Source: Streptomyces calvus
GTDB lineage: Bacteria > Actinomycetota > Actinomycetes > Streptomycetales > Streptomycetaceae
Direction: 5' to 3'
Assembly (NCBI RefSeq): GCF_006782915.1
Contig: NZ_VCNP01000016.1
Span: forward strand, 47,189-111,188
Length of the DNA: 64,000 bases
This document shows positions 54,795 through 63,509 of the stretch, piece by piece. The notes under the pieces were generated by a model. It saw nothing but the letters and a program-made list of their open reading frames with translations, was not told where the DNA came from and made no database searches. The position numbers were made by a program, and so were the translations under genes. Numbering within the stretch: position 1 is the stretch's first letter; every line of letters begins with the position of its first letter.

Positions 54795-55514
54795 TCATGG
54801 CGTGCGGAACCCCCGGAACGTCACCTTCCTGCGGGTGGTGAAGCCGAGCCGCTCGTACAGCGCGATCGCGCCGGTCTTCGCCTCGGCCACGTGGAGGAAG
54901 GGACGCTCGCCGCGGGCCACGATCCGCGCGACGAGCGCGGCGACCAGGCGGGCCGCGTGGCCGCGTCCGCGCGCCTCGGGAGCGGTGCAGACGGCGCTGA
55001 TCTCGGTCCAGCCGGGAGGCTTCAACCGCTCCCCCGCCATGGCCACCAGTACGCCGTCGTCCTGGACGCCGAGATAGGTGCCGAGTTCGTGGGTGCGCGG
55101 CCAGAACGGGCCCGGCGAGGTCCGCGCGACCAGCCCGAGCATCTCGGCGACACGGTCCGCGCCCAGTTCTACGACGCCGGTCTCGGCCTGCGCGGGGAGG
55201 TGGCCGGGCCGTGCGGTGCCGGACCAGATCATCTGACGGCCCTCGAGCGTGAAGACCGGCTCCCAGTCCGGCGGTGGAACGGCCGGGCAGGAGAACATGT
55301 CGGCGAGTTCCCCGGGGCCGAGCAGCGCGGCCAGATCGTCCCACTCCGCCGCGTCCGGACCGACGGACACCGAGGCGAAGGTCGCCACTCCCGGCAGGTA
55401 GGTGGCGGCCCGGCCGAGTCGGCGGGCGAGGTGCGCGTGCCGGCCACGCAGCGCCTGCCCCACCGGATCGTCGAGTGCGGCCGTGTCCCGTCCCGCCAAG
55501 GTGCTGTCCGTCAT
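54795..55514 (-). CDS. GNAT-family N-acetyltransferase
   Basis: 239 residues from ATG 55514. The C-terminal half has the acetyl-CoA loop EARGRGHAARLVAALVARI and the closing YERLGFTTRRKVTFR. The N-terminal half (about 1-110) is a second, diverged GNAT-like lobe. The acceptor is unknown. An upstream extension to 55697 is low-complexity and not supported. Confidence 0.78.
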   Translation of the reverse strand: MTDSTLAGRDTAALDDPVGQALRGRHAHLARRLGRAATYLPGVATFASVSVGPDAAEWDDLAALLGPGELADMFSCPAVPPPDWEPVFTLEGRQMIWSGTARPGHLPAQAETGVVELGADRVAEMLGLVARTSPGPFWPRTHELGTYLGVQDDGVLVAMAGERLKPPGWTEISAVCTAPEARGRGHAARLVAALVARIVARGERPFLHVAEAKTGAIALYERLGFTTRRKVTFRGFRTP

Positions 55515-55743
55515 CCCGGCACATTCTTCCACCGGCCCCGACGGCTCACGCAGCGGCCCCGCCGACGCCGTCCCGAGCCGGCGGCCAGGGGAAACGGCGG
55601 GCGGCGGGCGATGCGCACGTGTCCGTGCGCGTCCGGGAGTCGCCGACGGCCCCGGCCCTGACCCGCTCGCCGTGCCGGAGCGGGGCTCACGCCGCACCGA
55701 CGCGCGCGCCCACGCCCACGCCGACGCCGACGCCCACGCCGAC

Positions 55744-55795
55744 GGGGAACGTCGTCGGCCTGCCGTCGAGCGCGGCAGGCCGACAGGCGTTCCCC
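55744..55795 (-). terminator. Terminator of the ABM/alcohol-dehydrogenase operon
   Basis: GGGGAACG plus GTCGGCCTGCCG pair with CGGCAGGCCGAC plus CGTTCCCC, a 20-bp stem with small bulges, 19 bp past the ABM stop. Repeats of CGCCCACGCCGACG-type hexamers lie just beyond it (about 55700-55743). Confidence 0.8.
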
Positions 55796-55814
55796 TCAGC
55801 GGTCACGGCCCTCG

Positions 55815-56162
55815 TCAACCGCCGCGCACCGTCTCGCCGTTCCGTACCGTCATCTCGCCGAGTGGTGACCAGTCGTCCTGCGGCACCTTCACGTTGACGA
55901 TCCTGGGCGTCTCCACGAGGTGCGGCGGCAGGGTCCGCTGCGCCTCCTCGAAGTGCGCCGAGCCCACGTGCGCCGCACCGGCCTCGTCGTCCCGGAAGGC
56001 CTCCACCAGCACGTACTCCTGCGGGTCCTCGACGCTGCGGGACCAGTCGAACCACAGGCATCCCGGCTCGGCGCGCGTCGCCCGGGTGAACTCCTCGACC
56101 ACCTCGGGCCATTGGTCGGCGTACTCGGGACGGACACGGAACTTCACGGTGATGAAAATCAA
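55815..56162 (-). CDS. ABM-family (antibiotic biosynthesis monooxygenase-like) protein
   Basis: 115 residues. The start is a TTG at 56162 with GGAAG 7 bp upstream; it gives the family's normal opening, MIFITVKFRVRPE. The dimeric ferredoxin-like ABM fold shows in ECPxG-like AEPGCLWFDWSRS and EYVLVEAFRDDEA, with HFEEA near the end. Members are cofactor-free quinol monooxygenases or small-molecule-binding proteins. Last gene of the SDR to ADH operon, 103 bp beyond the ADH. Confidence 0.72.
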   Translation of the reverse strand: MIFITVKFRVRPEYADQWPEVVEEFTRATRAEPGCLWFDWSRSVEDPQEYVLVEAFRDDEAGAAHVGSAHFEEAQRTLPPHLVETPRIVNVKVPQDDWSPLGEMTVRNGETVRGG

Positions 56163-56265
56163 GGCGTCACTTCCTTCGTCACGTCCTGCGCCGCTTCCTG
56201 CGCCGCTTCCTGCGTCGCTCGCTGCGAGGCTCGCTGCGCCGCTTCGTTCGTCGTCCGGGGCGGGG

Positions 56266-57291
56266 TCACGGGGTGAGGATCGCCCGGCCCCGGATCCGGC
56301 CGCCGGCGAGATCGTCCAGGGCGTCCTGGAAACGGTCGAGCGGGTACTTGACGGTGTGCAGGCGCACGCGGCCCTGCGCGGCGAGGACCATCAGTTCGCA
56401 CAGGTCGTTGTAGGAGCCGACGAGGTTGCCGATGAAGTTGATCTCGGCGGAGATGATGTCGATGGTCGGGACGTCGATGTTCTCGCCGTAGCCGACCACG
56501 TGGTAGTCGCCCGCGCGGCGCAGCATGCCGACGCCGTCCCGGGTGGAGCCGCCCTCACCGACGAAGTCGATGACCGTCTCCGCCCCGTGACCGCCGGTCA
56601 GTTCGCGTACCCGGTCCACCTGGCCGCCGTCGGCGACGACACCGTGGTCCGCTCCGGTGGAGACGGCCAGGGCCACCGCGTCGGGACTGCGGTCCACGAC
56701 GACGATCTCGGCGGCGGTAAGGGCCTTGAGTACCTGGACACCGATGTGCCCCAGCCCGCCCGCGCCGATCACCACGCACCGGTCACCGGGCCGCAGCCTC
56801 CGGGCCGCCTTGGCCGCGGCGTGGTACGCCGTCAGCCCCGCGTCCGCGAGCGCCGCGACATCGGCCGGCTCCAGGGAGTCGTCGATCCGTACGACACTGC
56901 GCGCGGAGGTCCTCAGGTACTCGGCATAACCGCCGGCCGTGTCGATACCGGGGAAGAGGCTGCTCTCGCAGTGCACGTCGTCACCCGCCCGGCACGCCCG
57001 GCACAGTCCGCACGTGATCAGCGGGTGCACGATGACCTTGTCACCCTCACGGACATGGCTGACGGCGCTGCCGACCGCGTGGACCCAGCCCGCGTTCTCG
57101 TGCCCGATCGTGTAGGGCAGCGCCACACCGGACTTCTGCGCCCACTGCCCCTCCAGGATGTGGATGTCGGTGCGGCACACACCGGCGCCGCCGATGCGGA
57201 CGATCACGTCGTACGGGCCGGTGATCCGGGGTTCGGGGACCTCGGCCATCTTGAGGTCCTGGCCGTAGCCGACGACCTGAACTGCTTTCAC
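56266..57291 (-). CDS. Zinc-dependent alcohol dehydrogenase
   Basis: 341 residues from GTG 57291, overlapping the MIP18-like stop as GTGA. Catalytic zinc ligands C39 (GVCRTD) and H64-E65 (GHENAG). The structural zinc site is C94, C97, C100 and C108. NAD loop VVIGAGGLGHIG followed by VVVDRSPD, where the acidic D favours NAD. It oxidises a primary or secondary alcohol. In propane/acetone clusters of actinobacteria the same type of ADH handles 2-propanol or a C3 alcohol; here the neighbours make that plausible but unproven. Confidence 0.85.
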   Translation of the reverse strand: MKAVQVVGYGQDLKMAEVPEPRITGPYDVIVRIGGAGVCRTDIHILEGQWAQKSGVALPYTIGHENAGWVHAVGSAVSHVREGDKVIVHPLITCGLCRACRAGDDVHCESSLFPGIDTAGGYAEYLRTSARSVVRIDDSLEPADVAALADAGLTAYHAAAKAARRLRPGDRCVVIGAGGLGHIGVQVLKALTAAEIVVVDRSPDAVALAVSTGADHGVVADGGQVDRVRELTGGHGAETVIDFVGEGGSTRDGVGMLRRAGDYHVVGYGENIDVPTIDIISAEINFIGNLVGSYNDLCELMVLAAQGRVRLHTVKYPLDRFQDALDDLAGGRIRGRAILTP

Positions 57292-58082
57292 GAGACGTTC
57301 TCCTTCGACGGGACGACGAGTGGGATGGGCTCGCCCGCGCGCACGGGCCGGCCGGGCGTCGCCACGTCCCCGGCGCGCGGGGACTGGTCGGCCGCGGACT
57401 CCGGGTACCGGGTGCGCAGCAGGCCCCGGCAGAAGTGGGCGTTGCCGTCGATCGACACCCGCACCGCACGGGCGAACCGCAGCCGGAGCGGGATCTCCGC
57501 CGGTGGGAAGCGCCGCCCGTCCTCGTCCACCAGGACCGGTTCGGACGGTGCCACGCCGAGTCCGAGCGCCGCGCGCCGCCGCAGCAGCGCACGGGAGGCC
57601 GCCGCGTCGGGGAGGTCGCCGAGCACCACACCGTGGAGGTCCTCCTCGGTGAGGTCCGGGTTCTCGCGGAGCAGGCCGGCCAGCGCGCGCTCCATCGCCG
57701 CCGCATGCGCCTTGCGGCGGAACGTCAGCCGGAGCTCCTCCAGGTCCTTCTCCGCCTCCGCCCCGAACGTCCCCCGGTAGCCCGCGTCCGCGGCCAGCCC
57801 CTGATTGATCAGGTCCGAGTCGTGGTGGTCGTCGAGCAGCACCACGACCTCGCGCGTCCAGGGCAGTGCCGTGAGCGCGTCCTTGGCGTCCGAGGCCATC
57901 AGATAGGCGAAGTTCGGCGAGCAGAACGAGGTGGGGAGCCGGAGACGGACGGTGAGCGCGCCGTCGCCGGTCACCGTGACGGAACGGACGAAACCGAGGT
58001 CGGTGATCGGCTCGTCCAGCTCCGGGTCGAGGACCGTGTCCAGCGCCGCGCGGGCGGACCGCTCCCGGGCGTCGGCGGGCAT
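57288..58082 (-). CDS. MIP18-domain (DUF59) metal-sulfur assembly-like protein
   Basis: 264 residues from ATG 58082. The N-terminal 110 residues are a MIP18 domain (DPELDEPITDLGFV; LPTSFCSPNFAYLMASD). A longer C-terminal part rich in Leu/Arg/Glu has no family I recognise (FRRKAHAAAMERAL; RFARAVRVSIDGNAHFCR). MIP18 proteins help load Fe-S or diiron sites. The amidohydrolase stop is 1 bp upstream. Long DUF59 proteins like this are known next to propane/acetone monooxygenase genes, with which they are thought to help maturation. Confidence 0.7.
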   Translation of the reverse strand: MPADARERSARAALDTVLDPELDEPITDLGFVRSVTVTGDGALTVRLRLPTSFCSPNFAYLMASDAKDALTALPWTREVVVLLDDHHDSDLINQGLAADAGYRGTFGAEAEKDLEELRLTFRRKAHAAAMERALAGLLRENPDLTEEDLHGVVLGDLPDAAASRALLRRRAALGLGVAPSEPVLVDEDGRRFPPAEIPLRLRFARAVRVSIDGNAHFCRGLLRTRYPESAADQSPRAGDVATPGRPVRAGEPIPLVVPSKENVS

Positions 58083-58083
58083 C

Positions 58084-59082
58084 TCAGGCCACCGCCGGTT
58101 CGTCGACGCCCAGCCCGGCCGGCACCTCGATGCCGTACATGGCGGCCGCGTTCAGCCCGAGGATCTTCTTCTTCTGCGCCAGGGTGATCGGCGCGTATTC
58201 GGTCATGTCCTCGGGGATCTGGAAGTCGACGAACCGCTCGATCAGCCACCGGGGCGTCCACAGCGCGTAGTCGCTGGAGAACTGGATGCGGTTCTCGTCC
58301 AGCCAGTACAGCAGTTCACCGATGATCTGCGCGAAGTACCGCGGCCGGCTGTGGATGAAGGGCATCGCCACCGCGAGACCCGCGTGCACATTGGGCTCCT
58401 GCGTGGCGATCCAGCAGAAGTCCTCCAGGCGGGGCAGGCCACAGTGCTCCACGACGAAGTTCATCTCGGGGAACCGTGTGGCCGCCTTGTCGACGTCCGC
58501 CACGTCGAACGCGTCCCGGTCCAGCGGCCGGATCGTCGGCCCCTTGTGGATGTGGATGTTGGTGATGCCGAGTTCCTGGCACGCCTCCAGGTAGCGGTAC
58601 GTCCACGGGTCGTCGAGCTTGTAGCCGCGGCTGTCGCCCTTCCACTCGGCGGTGTACAGCTTCACGCCCTTCAGTCCGAACCGCTCGGCGTCCCGCCGCA
58701 GCCGGTCGAGCCCCTTCTGCTCGTACCGGGGGTCCCAGGAGTGGTTGTACGTCAGCTTGTCCGGGTGCCGCCGGGCCAGCGCGTGGGCCTCCTCCGTCCG
58801 CCCGAAGCCGTTGCGGTAGAACGCGCCCAGCCGGGCGGGCTGGAAGATGGCGTGGTCGACGTACCCGTCGACGAAGAGGTCCTTCATCAGACGCTCGCCG
58901 CCGTAGTAGAGGTACTCCTCGTACGGCCACAGTTCCGATTCCGGGCTCAGATTGCGGTGGTAGTCGTAGAAGCAGTCGATGAACTGCTTGCCGTGGATGT
59001 TCAGCTGGTTCTCGGGGCGCGCGTCCCAGAGCGCGACGTGCGCGTCCACGATGAAGTAGTTCTCGCCGTCCTTGGAGTACAT
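58084..59082 (-). CDS. Amidohydrolase-family protein of the monooxygenase-cluster type
   Basis: 332 residues from ATG 59082. It opens with IVDAHVALWDARPENQ, the usual metal-binding strand of the ACMSD-like amidohydrolases although one His is replaced. Metal or substrate His residues follow in NIHIHKGPT and FVVEHCGLP, with a late Asp in QFSSDYAL. Family proteins sit beside propane/acetone monooxygenases in actinobacteria and are thought to act on the diiron hydroxylase, with the exact role unclear. Spaced 55 bp from the SDR gene and 1 bp from the MIP18-like gene. Confidence 0.75.
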   Translation of the reverse strand: MYSKDGENYFIVDAHVALWDARPENQLNIHGKQFIDCFYDYHRNLSPESELWPYEEYLYYGGERLMKDLFVDGYVDHAIFQPARLGAFYRNGFGRTEEAHALARRHPDKLTYNHSWDPRYEQKGLDRLRRDAERFGLKGVKLYTAEWKGDSRGYKLDDPWTYRYLEACQELGITNIHIHKGPTIRPLDRDAFDVADVDKAATRFPEMNFVVEHCGLPRLEDFCWIATQEPNVHAGLAVAMPFIHSRPRYFAQIIGELLYWLDENRIQFSSDYALWTPRWLIERFVDFQIPEDMTEYAPITLAQKKKILGLNAAAMYGIEVPAGLGVDEPAVA

Positions 59083-59137
59083 CTCACTCCTCGATTCCCG
59101 ATGGATGGTTGACCGAGTGGGTGCTCGACGGCCCGCG

Positions 59138-59932
59138 TCAGGAGAACTGGATCCCGCCGTCGATCATCACGGACTGGCCGGTCATGTAGTCCGAGTCCCG
59201 CGACGCCAGGTACGAGACGAAGGACGCGACGTCCGCGGGCTCCTCGATCCGGCCGAGCGCGATCGCCTCCGCGTACTTCTTGATGGCCCGGCCCTTCTCC
59301 AGGCCCTCGGCCTGAGCCAGCCGCTCGTCGATCAGGTCCCACATGTCGGTGCCGACGATCCCCGGGCAGTACGCGTTGACGGTGATGCCGTGCCGCGCCC
59401 ACTCCATCGCCGCGGCCTGGGTCAGCCCGCGTACGCCCCACTTCGACGCCGAGTAGGCGCCGAGCAGCGCGAACGGGCGGTACGCGACGATCGACGCCGC
59501 ACCGATGATCTTGCCGCCGCCGCCCTGGGCGATCATCTGCCGGGCCGCGGCCTGGTAGGAGAGGAAGACGCCGCGCAGGTTCACGGCCATGATCTGCTCG
59601 AACTCGTCGAGCCCGGTCTCCAGCAGCGGAGTGACCCTGGCGATCCCGGCGTTGGCCACGAACACGTCGACCCTGCCGAAGCGGCCCGCGACCTCCTCCA
59701 CGAGCGCGTCGGTCTGCTCCTTGCTGGTCACGTCGGCGTGCACGGCGAGGGCCCGGCGGCCCGTCTTCTCGATGCCGGCCGCCACCTCGCTCAGCTCCTC
59801 GCCCATGGCCGGGAGGTCGGCGACGGCCACATCGAGGCCGTCGCCGGCCAGCCGCTCCGCGATGCTGCGGCCGATGCCGCGGGCGGCGCCGGTGACGATC
59901 GCGGTACGGGGTGCGGTGCCTGCGGAAGTCAT
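59138..59932 (-). CDS. SDR oxidoreductase (acetoin/butanediol-dehydrogenase-like)
   Basis: 264 residues from ATG 59932. TGAARGIGRSI cofactor loop, VADLPA with acidic D (NAD preference), NAGIA, and an active site of Ser-Tyr-x3-Lys in GAASIVAYRPFALLGAYSASK. The stretch NAYCPGIVGTDMWDLIDERL is that of acetoin reductases and 2,3-butanediol dehydrogenases. First gene of the minus-strand operon, 218 bp from the divergent activator gene. Confidence 0.85.
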   Translation of the reverse strand: MTSAGTAPRTAIVTGAARGIGRSIAERLAGDGLDVAVADLPAMGEELSEVAAGIEKTGRRALAVHADVTSKEQTDALVEEVAGRFGRVDVFVANAGIARVTPLLETGLDEFEQIMAVNLRGVFLSYQAAARQMIAQGGGGKIIGAASIVAYRPFALLGAYSASKWGVRGLTQAAAMEWARHGITVNAYCPGIVGTDMWDLIDERLAQAEGLEKGRAIKKYAEAIALGRIEEPADVASFVSYLASRDSDYMTGQSVMIDGGIQFS

Positions 59933-60015
59933 GGGTGCTCCTGTGGTCGACGGTGAGCCGCCGCACCCTGTGCGCGGCGCCGACCATCAGCGTGGGGGCG
60001 GGGAGCGCCGTCGAG

Positions 60016-60032
60016 TTTTTCAATGTGGAACA
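60016..60032. promoter_or_regulatory. Imperfect palindrome TTTTTCA-ATG-TGGAACA
   Basis: Seven-base arms match at five positions around a three-base centre, a shape used by AcoR/MimR-type activators. It lies in the divergent gap, close to the SDR gene. Confidence 0.4.
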
Positions 60033-60095
60033 CACCCGGAGCCGCCCCGGATCAGGGCGCGGCGAACGCCCGGAAAAGCCGTACGGAACGACCCG

Positions 60096-60123
60096 TTGAC
60101 AGGTGCAAACGCGTTCGTAATAT
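60096..60123 (+). promoter_or_regulatory. Near-consensus promoter of the activator gene
   Basis: TTGACA at 60096-60101, 16 bp, TAATAT at 60118-60123. AACGCGTT, a perfect palindrome, lies inside the spacer at 60108-60115 and may be an operator. The gene's Shine-Dalgarno GGAGG is 6 bp before its ATG. Confidence 0.75.
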
Positions 60124-60150
60124 GGCGGAAACACGCTCATCGGAGGCGCC

Positions 60151-62040
60151 ATGCTCAGTGACGGCACAGCGCGGGACCGGGACATCGCACGAGCGCGCCT
60201 GCAGTTCCTCGAGAACGAGGACCCCCCTCCGACGATCGTGCCCGAGGGCATCCGCAACTCCTGGCGGCGCTGCAAGTACCTGGGGATCGGCACGGACGAG
60301 GTGGTCGTCCCGTACCAGCCGGACTACGACCGGGAGAGCCGCCTGGTGCGCGCCGCCGCGCCGATCATGGACCGTCTGGAACGGGCGCTGGCCGGTTCGG
60401 ACGCCTGTGTGATCGTGACCGACCGGGAGGGCTGGGTGCGTGACCGCCGTGTCGGGGAGAAGCGGCTGTCGGCGCACCTGGACCGGGTCCACCTGGCGCC
60501 CGGCTTCAACTACGCCGAGCAGTTCGTCGGGACGAACGGCATCGGGGTCGCGCTGGAGGAGCGCCGGCCCAACGTCGTCCTGGGCACCGAGCACTTCAAC
60601 GAACGCCTGCAGAACGTCTCCTGCGCGGCCGCCCCGATCCGCAACTCGGTCACCGGGCGCCTCGCGGGAGCCATGAACCTGACCTGCTGGAACGGACCGT
60701 CGCGCACCCTCATGGCGGCCCTGGTGCAGGAAGCCGCCGCCGACATCGAGCGCGTGCTGTACGAGTCCAGCAGCTCGCACCAGCGGGCCCTGCTGGAGGC
60801 GTTCCAGCAGGCGACCCACTACGGTGACCGGCCGGTGCTCTGCCTCGGACAGGACCTGGTGCTCGCCAACTCCGCCGCCAGTGCGCGGCTCACCGGTGAC
60901 GACCACCGGCTGCTGCACCGGGCCGCCGACGAGCTGGGGCACGCTCCGCGCAGCCGCAAGGAAGTGCAACTGACCGGCGGGACCACGGTGTTGATGCGTT
61001 GCCGCCGGGTCGACAGCCCGGCGGGCGCCGCCGGGTACCTGCTGGAGCTGGCCTTCACGGACGGCCCCTCCGACCGCGACCGCTCCCCTTCCGGCACTCG
61101 CTCCCGTACCGGTGCCCGCTCGGGATCCGGCGCACGCTCCGGGTCCGGTGCTCGCTCGGGTTCCGCTGCTCGTTCCGGCTCCCGTGCGGAGCGGGACGCC
61201 ACCCGCCCGTGGCCGCTGCCGGGTCTGGCCGGGACGGACCCGGCGTGGAACACCGTCTCCCGCACGGTGTCGCGCTGCGCCCGCGACCGGACACCGCTCC
61301 TGCTGCACGGCGAGACCGGGACGGGGAAGTCGGCCCTGGCCCGTGCCGCGCACGCACTCACCGGCGCGGCCTCGGCGCCCCTGGTCGTGGACGCCCTGGA
61401 CCCGCAGGCCGCCGACGCCGGGGCCGGGGCCGGCCTGCCGGCGGTCCTGCGCGCGGCTCCCGCCGGGCCGGGCCGGGCTCTGGTCCTGCGGAACGTCGAC
61501 GCCGTCACCCCGGAGCAGGGGCCCGCCGTCGCCCGCGCCCTGGAGGCCGCGGCGGCACAGGGCACCTGGATCGTCGGCACGCTCCACCGCGCACCGGGCG
61601 TACCGGAGCCGCTGAGGCGCTGTTTCGTCGAAGCGGCCGCGGTCCCCGCGCTGCGGCACCGCCTCGCGGACCTTCCGGCGCTGGTCGACTGCCTGCTGCG
61701 GCGCATCGGCGCGGGCGTGGAGTGCGCGCCGGAGGTGCTGCCGCTGCTGCGCCGGCACGACTGGCCCGGCAACGTCCGCCAGCTGAACGACGTGCTCGGC
61801 CAGGCCGCCGCGGGCCGTCGCACGTACCGGATCGAACTCCGCGACCTGCCGCCGTTCCTGCACAGCGCGGGCAGCCGGAGGCTGAGCGCCTGGGAGGCGT
61901 CCGAGCGCGACACCCTGGTCCAGGCCCTGCTGGAGACGGACGGCAACAAACTGCTGGCGGCCCAGCGGCTCGGCATCTCCCGCACGACGATCTACCGCAA
62001 GATGCGGGCCTACGGCATCACCCTCCCGACCCGCCCCTGA
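60151..62040 (+). CDS. AcoR/MimR-like transcriptional activator lacking the sigma-54 contact motif
   Basis: 629 residues from ATG 60151. An N-terminal GAF-like sensor (about 60-200; NYAEQFVGTNGIGVALEE) is followed by a PAS-like stretch, a Ser/Arg/Gly low-complexity linker (about 310-350) and an AAA+ domain. That domain has Walker A GETGTGKS, while the GAFTGA loop is not present. Fis-type helix-turn-helix ends it (NKLLAAQRLGISRTTIYRKM). Sigma-54 is not found in Streptomyces, so loss of GAFTGA fits a mechanism with the ordinary sigma factor. It diverges from the SDR-ADH operon and is its likely regulator. Confidence 0.85.
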   Translation: MLSDGTARDRDIARARLQFLENEDPPPTIVPEGIRNSWRRCKYLGIGTDEVVVPYQPDYDRESRLVRAAAPIMDRLERALAGSDACVIVTDREGWVRDRRVGEKRLSAHLDRVHLAPGFNYAEQFVGTNGIGVALEERRPNVVLGTEHFNERLQNVSCAAAPIRNSVTGRLAGAMNLTCWNGPSRTLMAALVQEAAADIERVLYESSSSHQRALLEAFQQATHYGDRPVLCLGQDLVLANSAASARLTGDDHRLLHRAADELGHAPRSRKEVQLTGGTTVLMRCRRVDSPAGAAGYLLELAFTDGPSDRDRSPSGTRSRTGARSGSGARSGSGARSGSAARSGSRAERDATRPWPLPGLAGTDPAWNTVSRTVSRCARDRTPLLLHGETGTGKSALARAAHALTGAASAPLVVDALDPQAADAGAGAGLPAVLRAAPAGPGRALVLRNVDAVTPEQGPAVARALEAAAAQGTWIVGTLHRAPGVPEPLRRCFVEAAAVPALRHRLADLPALVDCLLRRIGAGVECAPEVLPLLRRHDWPGNVRQLNDVLGQAAAGRRTYRIELRDLPPFLHSAGSRRLSAWEASERDTLVQALLETDGNKLLAAQRLGISRTTIYRKMRAYGITLPTRP

Positions 62041-62079
62041 GACGGCCCGGGCCCACCGCCGGACGGACGGCAGGGCACC

Positions 62080-62127
62080 ACCGTCCACCGGCACCACCGT
62101 CCACCGGCACGACCGTCCACCGGCACG
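62080..62127. repeat. 16-bp tandem repeat, three copies
   Basis: ACCGTCCACCGGCACC-type units start at 62080, 62096 and 62112, in the gap after the activator gene. Confidence 0.8.
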
Positions 62128-62172
62128 GCCGGTCGGGGCCCTCCTCCGGCACACTGCCCGCTCCCACCATCA

Positions 62173-62188
62173 TGTGACCTACGTCACA
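62173..62188. promoter_or_regulatory. CRP/FNR-family binding site (TGTGACCTACGTCACA)
   Basis: TGTGA-N6-TCACA, a perfect match to the CRP consensus with fully symmetric outer arms, 75 bp before the oxidoreductase gene. It is a candidate site for a Streptomyces CRP-family protein. Confidence 0.65.
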
Positions 62189-62262
62189 CACGGTTCCTGT
62201 CAGCAATCGGGGCGCTGTCCCGCTCAACCCACAGGGAGCAAGCGAACCGACAGGAGCCCCAC

Positions 62263-63492
62263 ATGAAGCACCGCATCGTCGTCATCGGCGCCGGCTACGC
62301 CGGGACCCACGCGGCCGGGCACCTGGCCCGCCGACTGTCCCCGGCGGACACCGCAATCACCGTGGTCAACGCCGAGCCGGACTTCGTCGAACGGCTGCGG
62401 CTGCACCAGCTCGCGGCCGGCCAGGACCTCCCGGCACCGACACTCGCCGACGTCTTCGCGGGCACGGGGATACGGCTGCGCCTCGGCCGTGTCACCACCG
62501 TCGATCCCGAGCGCGGGATCGTCACCGTGGCCGACGCCGACGGCGGCGCCGAACTCGCCTACGACACGCTCGTCTACGCGCTCGGCAGCCACGTCGCCGA
62601 CCACGGCGTCCCCGGCGTGGCCGAGCACGCCTTCGACGTCACCGGCCGGCCCTCGGCGCTGCGGCTGCGCGAGCACCTGGACGGCCTGGGCCGGCGGGGC
62701 GGAGGCGGGAGGGTGCTGGTCGTCGGCGACGGGTTGACCGGCATCGAGACCGCCACCGAGATCGCCGAGTCCCGGCCCGCACTGTCGGTGGCGCTGATCG
62801 CCGACGGCGAGCCGGCCGCCCGGCTCTCCCCCGGCGCCCGCAGCCACCTGCGCCGGGCCTGCGACCGGCTGGGCATCACCGTCCTGGAGCACACCCGGGT
62901 CGAGGCCGTCGAAGCGACCCGGGTGCGGTGCGCCGACGGCACCGTCCTGGCGTCCGACGCGACCGTGTGGACGGCCGGGTTCACGGTCGACCCCATCGCC
63001 GCCGCCGGCGGTCTGGAGGTCACCGACAGCGGACGCATCGTCGTCGACCGCACCATGCGGTCCGTCTCGCACCCGAACGTCTACGCCGTCGGCGACAGCG
63101 CCTACGCCCTCGGGGACAACGGACTGCCGCTGCCGATGTCCTGCGCCACGGCCGGCTACACCGGCCGGCAGGCCACCGAGGCGATCGTGGGACACCTCAC
63201 CGGCCGCAGGATCGAACACGTCAAGCTGTCGTACGCGGGCAACCACATCAGCCTCGGACGGAAGGACGGGATCCTGCAGATGGTCGACGACGAAGCACGG
63301 GCCAAGCCGACGTACGTGGCGGGCCGGAAGGCCGCGCGCATCAAAGCGGGCATCCTCGCGATGTCACGGTGGGCCGTCTCGCACCCGACGTTCGGCATGC
63401 CCACCCGCAGGCACCGCCTGGCCGCCACGGCGGGCACCGCCCCGGCCGGCTCCGCCGCACCGGACGCGGCCACCGAGACGACGACCGCGTAA
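62263..63492 (+). CDS. NAD(P)/FAD-dependent oxidoreductase (type II NADH dehydrogenase-like)
   Basis: 409 residues from ATG 62263. FAD loop IVVIGAGYAGTHAA at the N-terminus, a second dinucleotide loop VLVVGDGLTGIETA (about 155-168), and the FAD-closing NVYAVGDSAYA. No clear membrane anchor at the C-terminus, which is Ala/Thr rich. It transfers electrons from NADH to a quinone or another acceptor. The sigma-factor gene follows after 17 bp. Confidence 0.83.
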   Translation: MKHRIVVIGAGYAGTHAAGHLARRLSPADTAITVVNAEPDFVERLRLHQLAAGQDLPAPTLADVFAGTGIRLRLGRVTTVDPERGIVTVADADGGAELAYDTLVYALGSHVADHGVPGVAEHAFDVTGRPSALRLREHLDGLGRRGGGGRVLVVGDGLTGIETATEIAESRPALSVALIADGEPAARLSPGARSHLRRACDRLGITVLEHTRVEAVEATRVRCADGTVLASDATVWTAGFTVDPIAAAGGLEVTDSGRIVVDRTMRSVSHPNVYAVGDSAYALGDNGLPLPMSCATAGYTGRQATEAIVGHLTGRRIEHVKLSYAGNHISLGRKDGILQMVDDEARAKPTYVAGRKAARIKAGILAMSRWAVSHPTFGMPTRRHRLAATAGTAPAGSAAPDAATETTTA

Positions 63493-63509
63493 CAGCCCGG
63501 GGGATCCGC

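Noticed and set aside
60151..62040. Sigma-54-dependent activator
   Set aside because: No GAFTGA loop and no -24/-12 type promoters seen in the divergent region.
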